A stretch of 64,000 nt of DNA, taken from Brevibacillus fortis. GTDB taxonomy: Bacteria > Bacillota > Bacilli > Brevibacillales > Brevibacillaceae. Position 1 is the stretch's first letter; every line of letters begins with the position of its first letter. A model generated the notes under the pieces. The model saw only the letters and a list, made by a program, of their open reading frames with translations, did not search any database and was not told where the DNA came from. The stretch spans positions 1 through 64,000 of the forward strand of contig NZ_PXZM01000033.1 in assembly GCF_003013395.1 (NCBI RefSeq). Reading direction: 5' to 3'. This document shows, one piece after another, positions 33,471-43,024 of the stretch. The position numbers and the translations under genes are program-made.

Positions 33471-34570
33471 GTCCGGACCGCTCCTTTCCGAAACAGCCGA
33501 ATCACTACATAAAGCACGATGGGATAAACAAAAATGATATAGAAACCTACTCCTCCGAAAACATCCGTGATGAGATTAATCGACTGGCGTGTTTCCAAAA
33601 AATTGCTAGCAAAAAACATGACACCAACAATCCCGATCAGTGCCATTCTTTCCTTGACCCCACTAATATGGTGAACCCCCCGCATGGCTACCCACAAGTT
33701 CGTCAGCAAATTATCCAGTAGGATGAGCATCCACAGTGAGATGGACACAAACTCAAAACGCTCCAAAAACGGAAACTCCACAATTTTCATCATCATAAAC
33801 GTTGCCCAGATAAGTTGCTTCAGCTGTTCCCCTTGAAAGTACAAGAGTGTAACCAACATGACGACAACATACAAGCAGGTAGTCATGAACAACCCACCAT
33901 GTACATACCGCGGTAGTATTTCCTTTTCCTTAACAAAAGGATAGATGAACAAAATAACCTCAAATCCGATGGTGGAAAAAGACATCTTCTTCGCAGCGTC
34001 CATTAGCTGTCCAAGGTCATGATGAAATACTGGCTGCAACAGATGAAAATCGGCGTATTGCATGGGATAAACCAATAGCAGTAGCTGCAAAATCGTCAAC
34101 CCGACAGAAAAAAAGCTAATTCCAGCCAACACCCGAATGCCACCCGTCACTCCATATATGGACAAACAAAGCAAGGAGGCATTCAATATCCAGGAAGGCA
34201 CTTCTGGAAACATCCATGACTGAATGATCTCGATGTACCCTCTCAAGATCGTTAAGGCAGAGCCCATGATATATACGATAAAGATGAAATTAAGAACACG
34301 AGCTGGCCATTTTCCAAACACCATTTGATGAATGTCATACAAATCCATGTCTTTGTAATTCGCTAAGATTTTTAGCATGAACCACGCTGCTATATGGGTC
34401 ATAATGCCTGCTATTATGACCGCAATCCAAGCGTCTTGTTGCACCCTATCATAAATAAAGCGTTGTACGCCCGCTATGCCGATTCCAACCTGATTGCCAT
34501 GAACCATGAATAGCGCAAGCGACACGCTGATAGCCATATGGCTATTCCGACGAAAAGTGGACAATGACAT
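33467..34570 (-). CDS. Spore germination permease subunit B, second operon
   Basis: A 367-aa GerB-family membrane protein with about ten helices. It starts near MAISVSLALFMVHGNQVGIG and holds MSFSTIGFEVILFIYPFVKE, the counterpart of the SYSGFEIILFY segment of the first operon. It lies 17 bp after the A gene and overlaps the C gene by four bases. Sequence differs strongly from the B subunit at 7868, so it is not a recent duplicate. Confidence 0.92.
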   Translation of the reverse strand: MSLSTFRRNSHMAISVSLALFMVHGNQVGIGIAGVQRFIYDRVQQDAWIAVIIAGIMTHIAAWFMLKILANYKDMDLYDIHQMVFGKWPARVLNFIFIVYIMGSALTILRGYIEIIQSWMFPEVPSWILNASLLCLSIYGVTGGIRVLAGISFFSVGLTILQLLLLVYPMQYADFHLLQPVFHHDLGQLMDAAKKMSFSTIGFEVILFIYPFVKEKEILPRYVHGGLFMTTCLYVVVMLVTLLYFQGEQLKQLIWATFMMMKIVEFPFLERFEFVSISLWMLILLDNLLTNLWVAMRGVHHISGVKERMALIGIVGVMFFASNFLETRQSINLITDVFGGVGFYIIFVYPIVLYVVIRLFRKGAVRT

Positions 34571-34587
34571 TCACATTCAACACCTAA

Positions 34588-36063
34588 CTACTGACCTGGT
34601 CTTTTTTTCTCTACTTCATCAGGCGCACGGGTATCGTCAGGAGAACGTGTCATAACCGGACGCTTGCCAAGAGAGTAAAAAGGAAACCGGATCAGACTGT
34701 TTTTAAAATCGTGCAAGCGAAAAGGAAAGAAGGGTAGAAAAAACGGACGTCCCAGACTGGATTGACGCAGGATGTGTATCAATAAAAAAGACGCGCCAAG
34801 CATAATACCAAAGCCTCCCCAAATTCCAGCTAACAGGATAATCGGAAAGCGGAGGATGCGTACTGCCGTACTCATCATGTAGGAAGGAAAAGTAAACGAA
34901 GCTAGTGCACTCAGTGCCACAATCATGATCAATATGTTACTGGTAAAACCCGCTGCAACTGCGGCCTGTCCAATTACGATACCACCAACGATACCGATCG
35001 TTTGCCCCACTTTGAAAGGAAGCCTTGCTCCGGCCTCCCGCAAGAATTCAATAATCATCTCAAGCAGCAAAGCCTCAAACAATGGAGGAAAAGGCACCTT
35101 GGAACGCGACTTGACTAGCGATACAAGGAGAGCAGATGGAATCATTTCATAGTGGAACGTAAGGGCAGCCACATAAGTAGCTGTAAAAAACAAGGAGACA
35201 AAAAGAGCCGAAAAACGTAACAATCGAATGAACGAAGCCATTTGCCACCGAACATAGAGATCTTCATTCGACTTGAAAAAGTCAACGAAGGAACTGGGAC
35301 CGACGATAGCAAACGGGCTCCCCTCCACAAACACAACAACCTTTCCTTCCAACAGGGCTTCACTTACATGATCAGGTCGTTCTGTTAGGATTAACTGCGG
35401 AAAAATAGAGAACGTATTGTCATCAATTAATTGAACCAGTTTTCCGCTGTCAATCACGCCGTCAATATCTAGATCGCTTATACGCTGAATGACGGTTTGA
35501 ACATTTTCTGGAGCAGCCAGTTCCTCCATGAAACATACTTCCACATTCGTCATGCTGCGTTTCCCAATCGTAATGGATACGTTGGTAAGCAAATCAGTCG
35601 ACAGATATCCCTGTAGAATCCCTAAGTTGGTTTCCAAGGCTTCCGTAAAAGAAACCTGGGGACCGAAAATCTGGGTTTCGACCTGAGCCTCTCCCAAAGA
35701 ACGACTCGGTATTCTTGCTACGTAGAGAAGAATCCCACACGCCGTTCCTTCTATTTGAAGGTAAATCCATCCCCTCACGAGATAATCGCTGACTTGTCTG
35801 TAATCCATGGTTTGGGTGACGTGAGCAACAGGAACATTCCCCAAAATCGTATCAGGAACGACCTTTTCCTCAGGTAACCTTTCGAAATAGGGAAGCAACA
35901 CCTGCTGGAGAATTACCGTATCAACTAGATAGGGCAGGTAGGCTAACAACAAGCTATTGGTTCCACAAGAAAGGTTGCGAAACACTAATCGCGGATTTCG
36001 CATGTGATCCTTTAATCTTTCTCGTGTCTCGCTAATGGATTCAGAAATCATGTTGGTTGTCAT
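34588..36063 (-). CDS. Spore germination receptor subunit A, second operon
   Basis: A 491-aa GerA-family protein. The soluble part is about 1-270, followed by a membrane part with LPFKVGQTIGIVGGIVIGQA, the same conserved stretch as the A protein at 6293. Its N-terminus is about 30 residues shorter. The ATG has GGGG ten bases upstream; a second ATG four codons in is possible. A good sigma-G-like promoter precedes it, so expression in the forespore is expected. Confidence 0.93.
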   Translation of the reverse strand: MTTNMISESISETRERLKDHMRNPRLVFRNLSCGTNSLLLAYLPYLVDTVILQQVLLPYFERLPEEKVVPDTILGNVPVAHVTQTMDYRQVSDYLVRGWIYLQIEGTACGILLYVARIPSRSLGEAQVETQIFGPQVSFTEALETNLGILQGYLSTDLLTNVSITIGKRSMTNVEVCFMEELAAPENVQTVIQRISDLDIDGVIDSGKLVQLIDDNTFSIFPQLILTERPDHVSEALLEGKVVVFVEGSPFAIVGPSSFVDFFKSNEDLYVRWQMASFIRLLRFSALFVSLFFTATYVAALTFHYEMIPSALLVSLVKSRSKVPFPPLFEALLLEMIIEFLREAGARLPFKVGQTIGIVGGIVIGQAAVAAGFTSNILIMIVALSALASFTFPSYMMSTAVRILRFPIILLAGIWGGFGIMLGASFLLIHILRQSSLGRPFFLPFFPFRLHDFKNSLIRFPFYSLGKRPVMTRSPDDTRAPDEVEKKRPGQ

Positions 36064-36094
36064 TTGATGTTTACCCCAATATATGGTGTCCCCT

Positions 36095-36124
36095 TATTAT
36101 TTTTCCAAATCGCTTGCTCTATTC
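36095..36124 (-). promoter_or_regulatory. Sigma-G-like promoter of second ger operon
   Basis: GAATA and AATAATA are 18 bp apart on the minus strand. They match the forespore sigma-G consensus (GnATR, 17-18 bp, CATnnTA) except for the first -10 base. Confidence 0.55.
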
Positions 36125-36164
36125 CCCTTTTAAGCCGAAGAGTAAGCTCTCAGGCACATTGAAA

Positions 36165-36200
36165 ACAAAAAAACCGAGACGGAAGTACTCCATCTCGGTT
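36165..36200 (-). terminator. Terminator of potABCD
   Basis: AACCGAGA pairs with TCTCGGTT and is followed by seven T on the minus strand. Confidence 0.85.
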
Positions 36201-36216
36201 CGTAAACAACTATTAA

Positions 36217-37272
36217 TTATCTGCCGCTCTTCATCTCAGTCCAGTAGCGATCGTATTGCTGCAAGGTTTCTCCTACATCAACCAGCCACTCAGCACGGGC
36301 AATGTCTGCTGTATCCAGGAAGACCATTTTGTTGGAACGGTATTCTTCACTGTGCAGTGGGTATGCTTTCTCGTTCGGGTTGCTGTAGCCAATGGACTCG
36401 TAGTTTTTCACACTGACCTCAGGGTCCATCAAGTAGTTGATGAATTTCTCTGCCATTTCCTTGTTCTTAGCGCCTTTTGGAATTGCCATTGTGTCTGCCC
36501 AGATCGTTGCGCCCTCTTTCGGAATGACGTACTCCACATCTGGATTTTGAGCGTGAATGAAAGCGGCGTCACCGGACCAAACCGTTCCAATCCATGCTTC
36601 CTCAGCAATCATCTTTTGCTTGATGTTGTCTGTATCAAAGGCAACAACGTTAGGCACTACCTTTTTCAAATCAGCAAAGGATTTTTCCAATTCCTCTGTT
36701 TTGGTCGTGCTGTTGGAGAAGCCATTCTTGATCAGTGCCATTCCCATAACCTCACGCGGGTCGTTTAGCATGATGACACGGCCCTTGTAAGCTTCATTCC
36801 ACAGATCGTTCCAGCTTGTCGGGGTTTCTTTTACATATTTCTTGTTGTAAGCGATCCCGGTAATTCCCCATGTATATACGAGTGAATACTTGTTTTCTTT
36901 GTCAAAAGGAGGTGTCTTGAACGTAGACACGATATTGCCCATGTTCGGGATGTTGGCTTTGTTCAGCTCTTCCAGGAGGCCCAGTTGAATCATGGTGCCT
37001 ACCATGTAGTCGGAAGGTTGAATCAGGTCGTAGCCGGATGCACCCGCTTGAATTTTCGCCAGCATTTCTTCGTTGCTGCCGTATACATCATAGTTGACCT
37101 TGACGTTGAACTTTTGCTCAAAATCTTTGATGACATCTTGGTCGAAGTTGTCTGCCCAGCTATAAATGTTTAATACTTGTTGCTCTTGCTCAGAAGACGA
37201 TGAGCAGCCTACAGCGGTCACCGCGAGTACAGCGGTCAAAGCGCCGATCATCAAGGACTTGAAACGTTTCAT
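36217..37272 (-). CDS. potD: Spermidine/putrescine-binding lipoprotein
   Basis: A 351-aa extracellular binding lipoprotein of the polyamine ABC importer. The signal ends in a lipobox with VGCSSSS (Cys about 23). VLNIYSWADNFDQDVI is the PotD start, DLIQPSDYMV and AYNKKYVKETPTSWNDLW are further family segments, and the polyamine-binding acidic/aromatic residues lie in such loops. It is the last gene of potABCD. A specific ligand (spermidine versus putrescine) cannot be fixed from the sequence alone. Confidence 0.93.
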   Translation of the reverse strand: MKRFKSLMIGALTAVLAVTAVGCSSSSEQEQQVLNIYSWADNFDQDVIKDFEQKFNVKVNYDVYGSNEEMLAKIQAGASGYDLIQPSDYMVGTMIQLGLLEELNKANIPNMGNIVSTFKTPPFDKENKYSLVYTWGITGIAYNKKYVKETPTSWNDLWNEAYKGRVIMLNDPREVMGMALIKNGFSNSTTKTEELEKSFADLKKVVPNVVAFDTDNIKQKMIAEEAWIGTVWSGDAAFIHAQNPDVEYVIPKEGATIWADTMAIPKGAKNKEMAEKFINYLMDPEVSVKNYESIGYSNPNEKAYPLHSEEYRSNKMVFLDTADIARAEWLVDVGETLQQYDRYWTEMKSGR

Positions 37273-37333
37273 TTTTTCCTCTCAACCTCCAAATCAGTTA
37301 TGGGATTGCTTTTATGAAAACACCATGATGTAA

Positions 37334-38131
37334 CTATAAGATGGATTGATTATTTTTCGAGTCTTTGCGGCGGAAAATCTCTGCCACCACAACCAACAGC
37401 ACCGTACTCACGATCAGAAGTGTCGAGAGTGCATTCACTTCCGGCGAGACGCCTCGTTTCACCAAGCCATAAATGTAGAGCGGCAATGTGGTCGAATTCG
37501 GACCAGCCACGAAGAACGAAATAATGAAATCGTCCAGCGACAGGGTAAACGCCATCAGGAAGCCTGCGATAATCCCTGGCATGATCAGAGGCAGCGTCAC
37601 ATAGCGCAATGTCTCCCATGGAGTTGCTCCCAAGTCTTGAGACGCTTCTTCCAAATCTTTGCCCATATCAGCCAAACGGCCAGAGATGATGACCATCACA
37701 AATGGCATGCTAAACGTAACGTGCGCCAGGATCAGGGTCACTTTTCCAAGCTCCATTTGCATCTGACTGAACAAGACGAGCATTGCCAGTCCCATCATGA
37801 TCTCAGGAATGACGATCGGCAAGTACATCAGCCCGTTGAAGATGTTGCTCCAACGCAGGGAATAGTGCTTGACCGCCAGTGCAGCAGCCGTCCCCAAAAC
37901 CGTTGCAATAACACTGCTGATAACGCCAATCGTGAGGCTGTTCATCAGCGCTTGCATGACCTGCCTGTTTTCAAACAAAGAAACGTACCACTTCCACGTA
38001 AAGCCAGTCCACGTAGCGTTGATCCGTGAATCATTGAACGAATAAAGGACAAGGATCAAGATTGGCAGATACAAAAAGACCAGCATCAGCCACGAGTATC
38101 CAGATAGTGCGTTTCCACGTAATGTTTTCAT
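37334..38131 (-). CDS. potC: Spermidine/putrescine ABC permease
   Basis: A 265-aa permease with six helices. The EAA loop that docks on PotA is seen as ASQDLGATPWETLRYVTLPL (about residues 160-180). The start has WLMLVFLYLPILILVLYSFN as first helix. It overlaps potB by ATGA (38128-38131), so translation is coupled. A 61-bp gap separates it from potD. Confidence 0.93.
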   Translation of the reverse strand: MKTLRGNALSGYSWLMLVFLYLPILILVLYSFNDSRINATWTGFTWKWYVSLFENRQVMQALMNSLTIGVISSVIATVLGTAAALAVKHYSLRWSNIFNGLMYLPIVIPEIMMGLAMLVLFSQMQMELGKVTLILAHVTFSMPFVMVIISGRLADMGKDLEEASQDLGATPWETLRYVTLPLIMPGIIAGFLMAFTLSLDDFIISFFVAGPNSTTLPLYIYGLVKRGVSPEVNALSTLLIVSTVLLVVVAEIFRRKDSKNNQSIL

Positions 38132-38982
38132 GCTGATCCCTCCTTTGTCTCACTCGCTTTGGTAGCGCGGAAATAAAGAAGAATCAACAGCATGGACAGT
38201 AGCATCAGCACGATCGACAAGGCAGAACCGAACGGCCAGTCACGCGCAGACAAAAATTGATTTTGAATGACGTTTCCGATCAAAGCCGATTTCGCTCCTC
38301 CCATGACATCCGGAACGACAAACATCCCGATGGAAGAAACAAACACGAGGATCGACCCGGTGACGACACCAGTCTTGGTCATCGGCAGAGTCACGTGCCA
38401 AAAAGCTTTCCAAGGCGTTGCGCCTAGATCGTACGCTGCTTCCAGCTTGCGGCGGTCCATCTGCTCTAGTGATACATAAATCGGCAACACCATGAAAGGC
38501 ATGAGTGTGTACACCATCCCGAGCAGTACAGAACCCGAATTGTACAGAAGCGGTAGCGGTTCCGAAATAATCCCCAGCGATTGCAGGAACGTATTGATCA
38601 CGCCTTGCGAACGCAGGATGATTACCCACGCATAAGAACGGACCAAAAAGTTGATCCAAAACGGAATCATCACGAGCAAAAGCCATATTTGCTGAGACGA
38701 TTTTTCCAGTCGTGAAATGTAATACGCTAACGGATAGCCACACAAGATCGAAAATAAGGTAGTTAAAACAGCTACGACCAGCGTGTCCCAAAAAATTTGG
38801 CCATAGAGCGGATCGAAAATACGGATGTAATTGTTCAGTGTAAACTCATAGACAACTTGCCCGTACGTGCCTCTTTTGAGGAAAGACAAAATGGCAATCA
38901 TAAGCATAGGCAGGACGAAAAGCGCACCCATCCACAAAAGGGCGGGAAGCGCGAGCAGTTTAACCGGCTTCTTGTTTAACAA
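38128..38982 (-). CDS. potB: Spermidine/putrescine ABC permease
   Basis: A 284-aa permease, partner of PotC. The EAA loop is AAYDLGATPWKAFWHVTLPM (about 190-210). Six helices are visible, with a periplasm-side-type large loop near the N-terminus (FTLNNYIRIFDPLYGQ). Its start overlaps the end of potA by seven bases and its end overlaps potC. Confidence 0.93.
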   Translation of the reverse strand: MLNKKPVKLLALPALLWMGALFVLPMLMIAILSFLKRGTYGQVVYEFTLNNYIRIFDPLYGQIFWDTLVVAVLTTLFSILCGYPLAYYISRLEKSSQQIWLLLVMIPFWINFLVRSYAWVIILRSQGVINTFLQSLGIISEPLPLLYNSGSVLLGMVYTLMPFMVLPIYVSLEQMDRRKLEAAYDLGATPWKAFWHVTLPMTKTGVVTGSILVFVSSIGMFVVPDVMGGAKSALIGNVIQNQFLSARDWPFGSALSIVLMLLSMLLILLYFRATKASETKEGSA

Positions 38983-39962
38983 GGAAGAATCACCTCGTCC
39001 GTCTGTGCCCAGCCAATGGCCACTTGATCTCCCACCTGCCAGTCCAGACCGTCACCTGCGTACTGGTGTGCCATTACGGTCATATCCTGCCCCTCGAGGC
39101 GGATAAATACCTTGCGCAAATTGCCGAGGAACACCGCGTCAGCAATGGTGCCCAGCTTCTTATGCTTGTCCTTGTCGGAATCAACCGGGTACAACTTGAT
39201 CTTTTCCGGACGTACCGCTGCATTCGTTCCGTTTTCCTGGAAAATGTTGTTTTCCCCAATAAAGGTAGCCACAAACAAGGTTTGCGGGGAGTTGTAAATC
39301 TCTGCTGGAGAAGCAATTTGTTCAATGCGTCCCTTGTTCATGACAGCGATTCGATCAGACATCGCCATCGCTTCTTCCTGATCATGGGTAACGTAAATGA
39401 ACGTGATTCCTAAGTTTTTCTGCAAGTTTTTCAGTTCGAGCTGCAAGCTTTTTCGCAATTGATAGTCCAAAGCACCTAGAGGCTCATCCAGAAGCAGAAC
39501 GCGTGGGTTGTTAATAATCGCCCGTGCGATTGCTACACGTTGCTGTTGTCCACCAGACAGTTGCTTTGGCGTGCGCTTCCGCAGTTCTGTCAGTTGGACG
39601 TACTGAAGTACTTCCTCCAAACGTTTTTGTTGTTCAGCTGCGTTCACTTTTTTCATTTTCAAACCAAACAGGATGTTTTGCTCCACGGTCATATGTGGAA
39701 ACAAAGCATATTGCTGGAACACCATGTTCATATCGCGCTGATAAGGCGGCACATGGCTGAGTGGCTTTTCGTCCAGGAAAATTTCCCCGGTCGTTGGCTG
39801 CTCAAAGCCAGCAATCATTCGTAGCAGTGTCGTTTTCCCACAGCCACTGGGGCCAAGTAACGTCAAAAACTCCCCTTCTTCAATGGAGAGAGAAAAAGAG
39901 GGGACGACGACAGTATCTGCAAATCTCTTTTCAATCGAATCCAGATGTATAATTTTTTTCAT
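38976..39962 (-). CDS. potA: Spermidine/putrescine ABC ATPase
   Basis: A 328-aa ATPase powering the importer: Walker A GPSGCGKTT (about 34-42), signature LSGGQQQRVAIARA, Walker B VLLLDEPLGALD, H-loop YVTHDQEEA, and a C-terminal TOBE-like domain (VRPEKIKLYP). It is the first gene of the operon; GGTGAG precedes the ATG. The promoter at 40007 carries a palindrome in its spacer, so a repressor may act there. Confidence 0.94.
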   Translation of the reverse strand: MKKIIHLDSIEKRFADTVVVPSFSLSIEEGEFLTLLGPSGCGKTTLLRMIAGFEQPTTGEIFLDEKPLSHVPPYQRDMNMVFQQYALFPHMTVEQNILFGLKMKKVNAAEQQKRLEEVLQYVQLTELRKRTPKQLSGGQQQRVAIARAIINNPRVLLLDEPLGALDYQLRKSLQLELKNLQKNLGITFIYVTHDQEEAMAMSDRIAVMNKGRIEQIASPAEIYNSPQTLFVATFIGENNIFQENGTNAAVRPEKIKLYPVDSDKDKHKKLGTIADAVFLGNLRKVFIRLEGQDMTVMAHQYAGDGLDWQVGDQVAIGWAQTDEVILPC

Positions 39963-40006
39963 TCCGTCATCTCACCATATGTCATTATACTCATACAATC
40001 TAGGTA

Positions 40007-40035
40007 ACTATATCGTGTATGATACGATTTGTAAA
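40007..40035 (-). promoter_or_regulatory. potABCD promoter with operator-like palindrome
   Basis: TTTACA and TATAGT are exactly 17 bp apart on the minus strand. The spacer holds a 17-bp palindrome at 40012-40028 (ATCGTGT-ATG-ATACGAT, one mismatch), an ideal position for a repressor. Confidence 0.65.
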
Positions 40036-40096
40036 CAGTTTCACCAAGTCTGGACAGATTTTTTTGCGACCAGCAAGGAAGAGCGATTCCTCCACA

Positions 40097-40132
40097 AAAA
40101 CAAACAAAGCGAATGAATAAACATTCGCTTTG
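40097..40132 (-). terminator. Terminator of the EamA transporter gene
   Basis: CAAAGCGAATG pairs with CATTCGCTTTG and runs into TTTGTTTTTG on the minus strand. Confidence 0.85.
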
Positions 40133-40153
40133 TTGCGTATCCTCTTTATTTTC

Positions 40154-41104
40154 TCACACAGACGTGGATTTCGGTTGGGGAGTGCGATTCTGGCTCTTCG
40201 CTTTTGCCCCTAGGAAATTCGTCCCAATCACCCCGATAATAATCATCACTGCGCCAATAAGATGGTAGTATGCCAGTTGTTCCTGCAAAAAGAGGACGCC
40301 TGCCACGATGGTAACCAGTGTAGACAAATTGTTAAACACACTGATTTTGGATGCTTCCATCTTGGACAAGGCAAAGTTGGTCATAAAAGACGTCATGAGC
40401 GAGGACAATATCCCCAAAAATACAATCGAGATGATAAACGTCGAGCTGGCAAAAGGGGTAAAATATTTTGATAGGGTCCCCTCCGTACTATGGCGAATGA
40501 CTGACCAACCGTTAAAAAACAAAAATCCGAGTAACGCCACCATATATGTCATGTCTATATAATGAAAGGACTTTGTCATTTTCCTCGCTAGAACACTATA
40601 CCCCGCCAAAGAAAACGCAGATAACAGGATGAGAATAGTCCCGATACTGCTCCCTGAGCCTGAGCTTACACCCAGCCCCTTCATTACAAAAATGTACACG
40701 ACTCCTCCTACGGATAAAAGCGTGGACAGCTTTTGCAGCCACGTAGAAGACTCTCCCAAAAAGAATGCCGCCATGATCATGGTAAAAATCGGTACGGTTG
40801 CTTGAATAATCCCCGCTTCAGATGAAGTGGTATACACCAGTCCAAACGCCTGAAGGGTAAAGAACAGAATGGGATACAGCATGGCGAGCGGTATAATCGT
40901 GAGCATGTCTTTTGGTTTGATGGACAGCTTGATCCACCCAAACACGATCGGGATGGATGCAGCGATAAATGCTACGGTGAAACGGTGTGCCAACGTATCG
41001 ACCGGATTGGTTACAGCGAGTGCCATTTTCAGAAACAAAAACGACAAGCCAGTAATCCCTGCATTCAGTAATGCCGCGAGAATTGCTTTTTGTTGGTCTG
41101 TCAT
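40154..41104 (-). CDS. EamA-family (DMT) transporter
   Basis: A 316-aa protein with ten helices in two EamA repeats of about 140 residues. The first repeat starts LLNAGITGLSFLFLKMALA. Members export amino acids or related metabolites. It is divergent from a MocR-type regulator gene at 41240, which probably controls it. A TTGTAG-17-TACTAT promoter on the minus strand lies in the shared 135-bp region. The substrate is not known. Confidence 0.88.
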   Translation of the reverse strand: MTDQQKAILAALLNAGITGLSFLFLKMALAVTNPVDTLAHRFTVAFIAASIPIVFGWIKLSIKPKDMLTIIPLAMLYPILFFTLQAFGLVYTTSSEAGIIQATVPIFTMIMAAFFLGESSTWLQKLSTLLSVGGVVYIFVMKGLGVSSGSGSSIGTILILLSAFSLAGYSVLARKMTKSFHYIDMTYMVALLGFLFFNGWSVIRHSTEGTLSKYFTPFASSTFIISIVFLGILSSLMTSFMTNFALSKMEASKISVFNNLSTLVTIVAGVLFLQEQLAYYHLIGAVMIIIGVIGTNFLGAKAKSQNRTPQPKSTSV

Positions 41105-41204
41105 CGTATGTATCTCTCCTACTGGGGACTTTTTACAGACGGCCGTCTTAGGTTAATAGTAATGGCGGACCAATCGTGCTACAATGCAAAAAAGGAGTAA
41201 CTGT

Positions 41205-41221
41205 ACCGATACAAAATCGGT
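41205..41221. promoter_or_regulatory. Perfect inverted repeat before the mocR gene
   Basis: ACCGAT and ATCGGT, five bases apart, lie 19 bp before the regulator start. This could be an operator for self-control or a small leader hairpin. Confidence 0.4.
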
Positions 41222-41239
41222 GAAAAGGGAATGTTGCTG

Positions 41240-42589
41240 ATGCACAAATATTTGCAGCTTCAAAATGAACTCGAAGCGTTGATTGAAAGCCTTTCCTATC
41301 GAGACGGAGACCGACTTCCCTCGATTCGGGAGCTCGCCTCTCGCTACCAATGCAGCAAAAGCACCGTTATCCGCACCTTAGACGAACTAGAAAAGCGTCA
41401 CCTCATCTACTCGGTCGACCGAAGCGGCTACTACGTCGTGAAAAAACAAAGGCAGATACAAGCCGCAGATACATCGATGATCGATTTTGCGACCTCTGCT
41501 CCCGATCCTGACCTCTTTCCTTATGTCGACTTTCAACACTGTATCAATAAAGCGATTGAAACCTATAAGAACGATCTTTTCATATACGGAACCACACAAG
41601 GCTTGCCGTCGCTCATTGCGGTCATCGCTAAGCACCTTGGGAATCATCAGGTTTTTACCGACCCGAGTAATATTTTCATTACCTCCGGTGTCCAACAAGC
41701 TCTATCTTTGCTGTGTAGTCTTCCTTTTCCAAATGGCAAAGAAACGATTCTAATTGAGCAGCCTAGCTACCACCTTTTCATTGAAAATTTGCAAGTACGC
41801 AAGTATCCCGTCGTCGGGATCAGGCGAACTGCCAAGGGAATCGATTTAGAAGAGCTGGAGTCTATTTTTCGAACGGGAGAGATCAAGTTTTTCTATACGA
41901 TGCCTCGCTATCACAGCCCCCTTGGTACAACATACAGCCGAGGGGACAAGCAGCGTATTGTGGAGCTTGCCCAACAGTACGACGTCTATATCGTGGAAGA
42001 CGATTACATGGCAGACCTTGAACATGACAGCAAAGCCGATCCCCTCTTTGCCTATGATCGCTTCTCTCGCACCATTTATTTGAAAAGCTATTCCAAAATT
42101 ATTTTTCCTGGACTGCGTTTGGGCGTAGCCGTTTTACCTGACGCACTAAAGGATTCCTTCAATCAGCACAAAAGACTTTCGGATATCGACAGCTCCATGC
42201 TGTCTCAGGCTGCGTTGGAGATTTACCTAAAAAGCGGGATGTTCGAGCGCCACAAGCAAAAAATACGCAGTTCCTATCGCCAGCGATCCAACCTCTTGAT
42301 GGCGTCCTTGAACCATTTCGCGGCGAATGAAAACAGACTGTTCACCTTTCACCCCCTTGCGTATCCGGGGATTCATACTCACATTGTTTTGAACGATTCC
42401 ATCTCGCTCCCTGCTGTTGTAAGCCAGCTAAAAAAACACTCGATCCTCGTGGATGCAACCGACAAAAATTACTTGGAGGGCTTTGTGCAAGAAAATATTT
42501 TGAAGCTGAATGTGTCCTATGCCAAGGAAGCAGTGATTGAGCAAGGGATTGAGGTGTTGATGGATGTGTTACGCCGCATGCACCGTTAA
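41240..42589 (+). CDS. MocR/PdxR-type GntR regulator with aminotransferase domain
   Basis: About 449 aa. The GntR winged helix (about 5-70) has RLPSIRELASRYQCSKSTVI. The fold-type I aminotransferase-like domain (about 100-445) carries the PLP-binding Lys in YLKSYSKIIFPGLRLG and the ring-stacking and Asp regions (VEDDYMADLEHD). All expected parts are present, unlike the cut copy at 1133. ATG 41240 is preferred (AAGGG ten bases upstream) over ATG 41231. The divergent EamA exporter gene is the likely target. Confidence 0.88.
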   Translation: MHKYLQLQNELEALIESLSYRDGDRLPSIRELASRYQCSKSTVIRTLDELEKRHLIYSVDRSGYYVVKKQRQIQAADTSMIDFATSAPDPDLFPYVDFQHCINKAIETYKNDLFIYGTTQGLPSLIAVIAKHLGNHQVFTDPSNIFITSGVQQALSLLCSLPFPNGKETILIEQPSYHLFIENLQVRKYPVVGIRRTAKGIDLEELESIFRTGEIKFFYTMPRYHSPLGTTYSRGDKQRIVELAQQYDVYIVEDDYMADLEHDSKADPLFAYDRFSRTIYLKSYSKIIFPGLRLGVAVLPDALKDSFNQHKRLSDIDSSMLSQAALEIYLKSGMFERHKQKIRSSYRQRSNLLMASLNHFAANENRLFTFHPLAYPGIHTHIVLNDSISLPAVVSQLKKHSILVDATDKNYLEGFVQENILKLNVSYAKEAVIEQGIEVLMDVLRRMHR

Positions 42590-42752
42590 CCTATCCGCCT
42601 TAAGTCGCAGATAAAATCCGACGAGGGTGCGATTTTGGATAACCAAAAAATCTCCATAATAAAGCTGTTGAGTTGATCCATAGCCCAGACGGATGTGAAA
42701 TAATTGTTACGTAACCTATTAACGATCTACAACGTATTACAAATACAGGAAG

Positions 42753-43010
42753 ATGGGTTACCAGAATGATGGCGGGTTTGTAAAAGAAATTATGCAGAGA
42801 AAATTGTTTCAAAATGCATCGAATGCGGTATATCGTTGTATAGTAAGTGAATCCCAATTCAAAAAAATTCGTTCCATAGTCGGCCAGTTTGAAGTAGAAT
42901 CGCATCTATACACATATAATTTGTTGGACTTACTCGATGTGATGCTGAATCTTCCGATAAAGCGCAAAAAGGCCTCCAAAGTTGATGACTGGCAGTTAAC
43001 GATAGAATGA
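42753..43010 (+). pseudogene. Fragment of a YiiX/YaeF-like cysteine amidase
   Basis: An 85-aa frame whose GGFVKEIMQRKLFQN, NAVYRCIVSESQFKKI and YNLLDLLDVMLNLPIKRKKA resemble the middle of permuted NlpC/P60-like (YiiX) proteins. Full proteins have an N-terminal His part and, after the KRKxA segment, a catalytic FCSQF motif. Neither is present, so this is a remnant or a non-catalytic piece. The rest of the 42590-43024 gap shows no other gene. Recognition is from pattern memory and moderate. Confidence 0.45.
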
Positions 43011-43024
43011 CAAAGGAGAAATAG

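Noticed and set aside
42600..42905. 101-codon minus-strand frame between mocR and the DedA-like gene
   Set aside because: No ribosome site. The plus strand of the same stretch encodes a recognisable amidase fragment.
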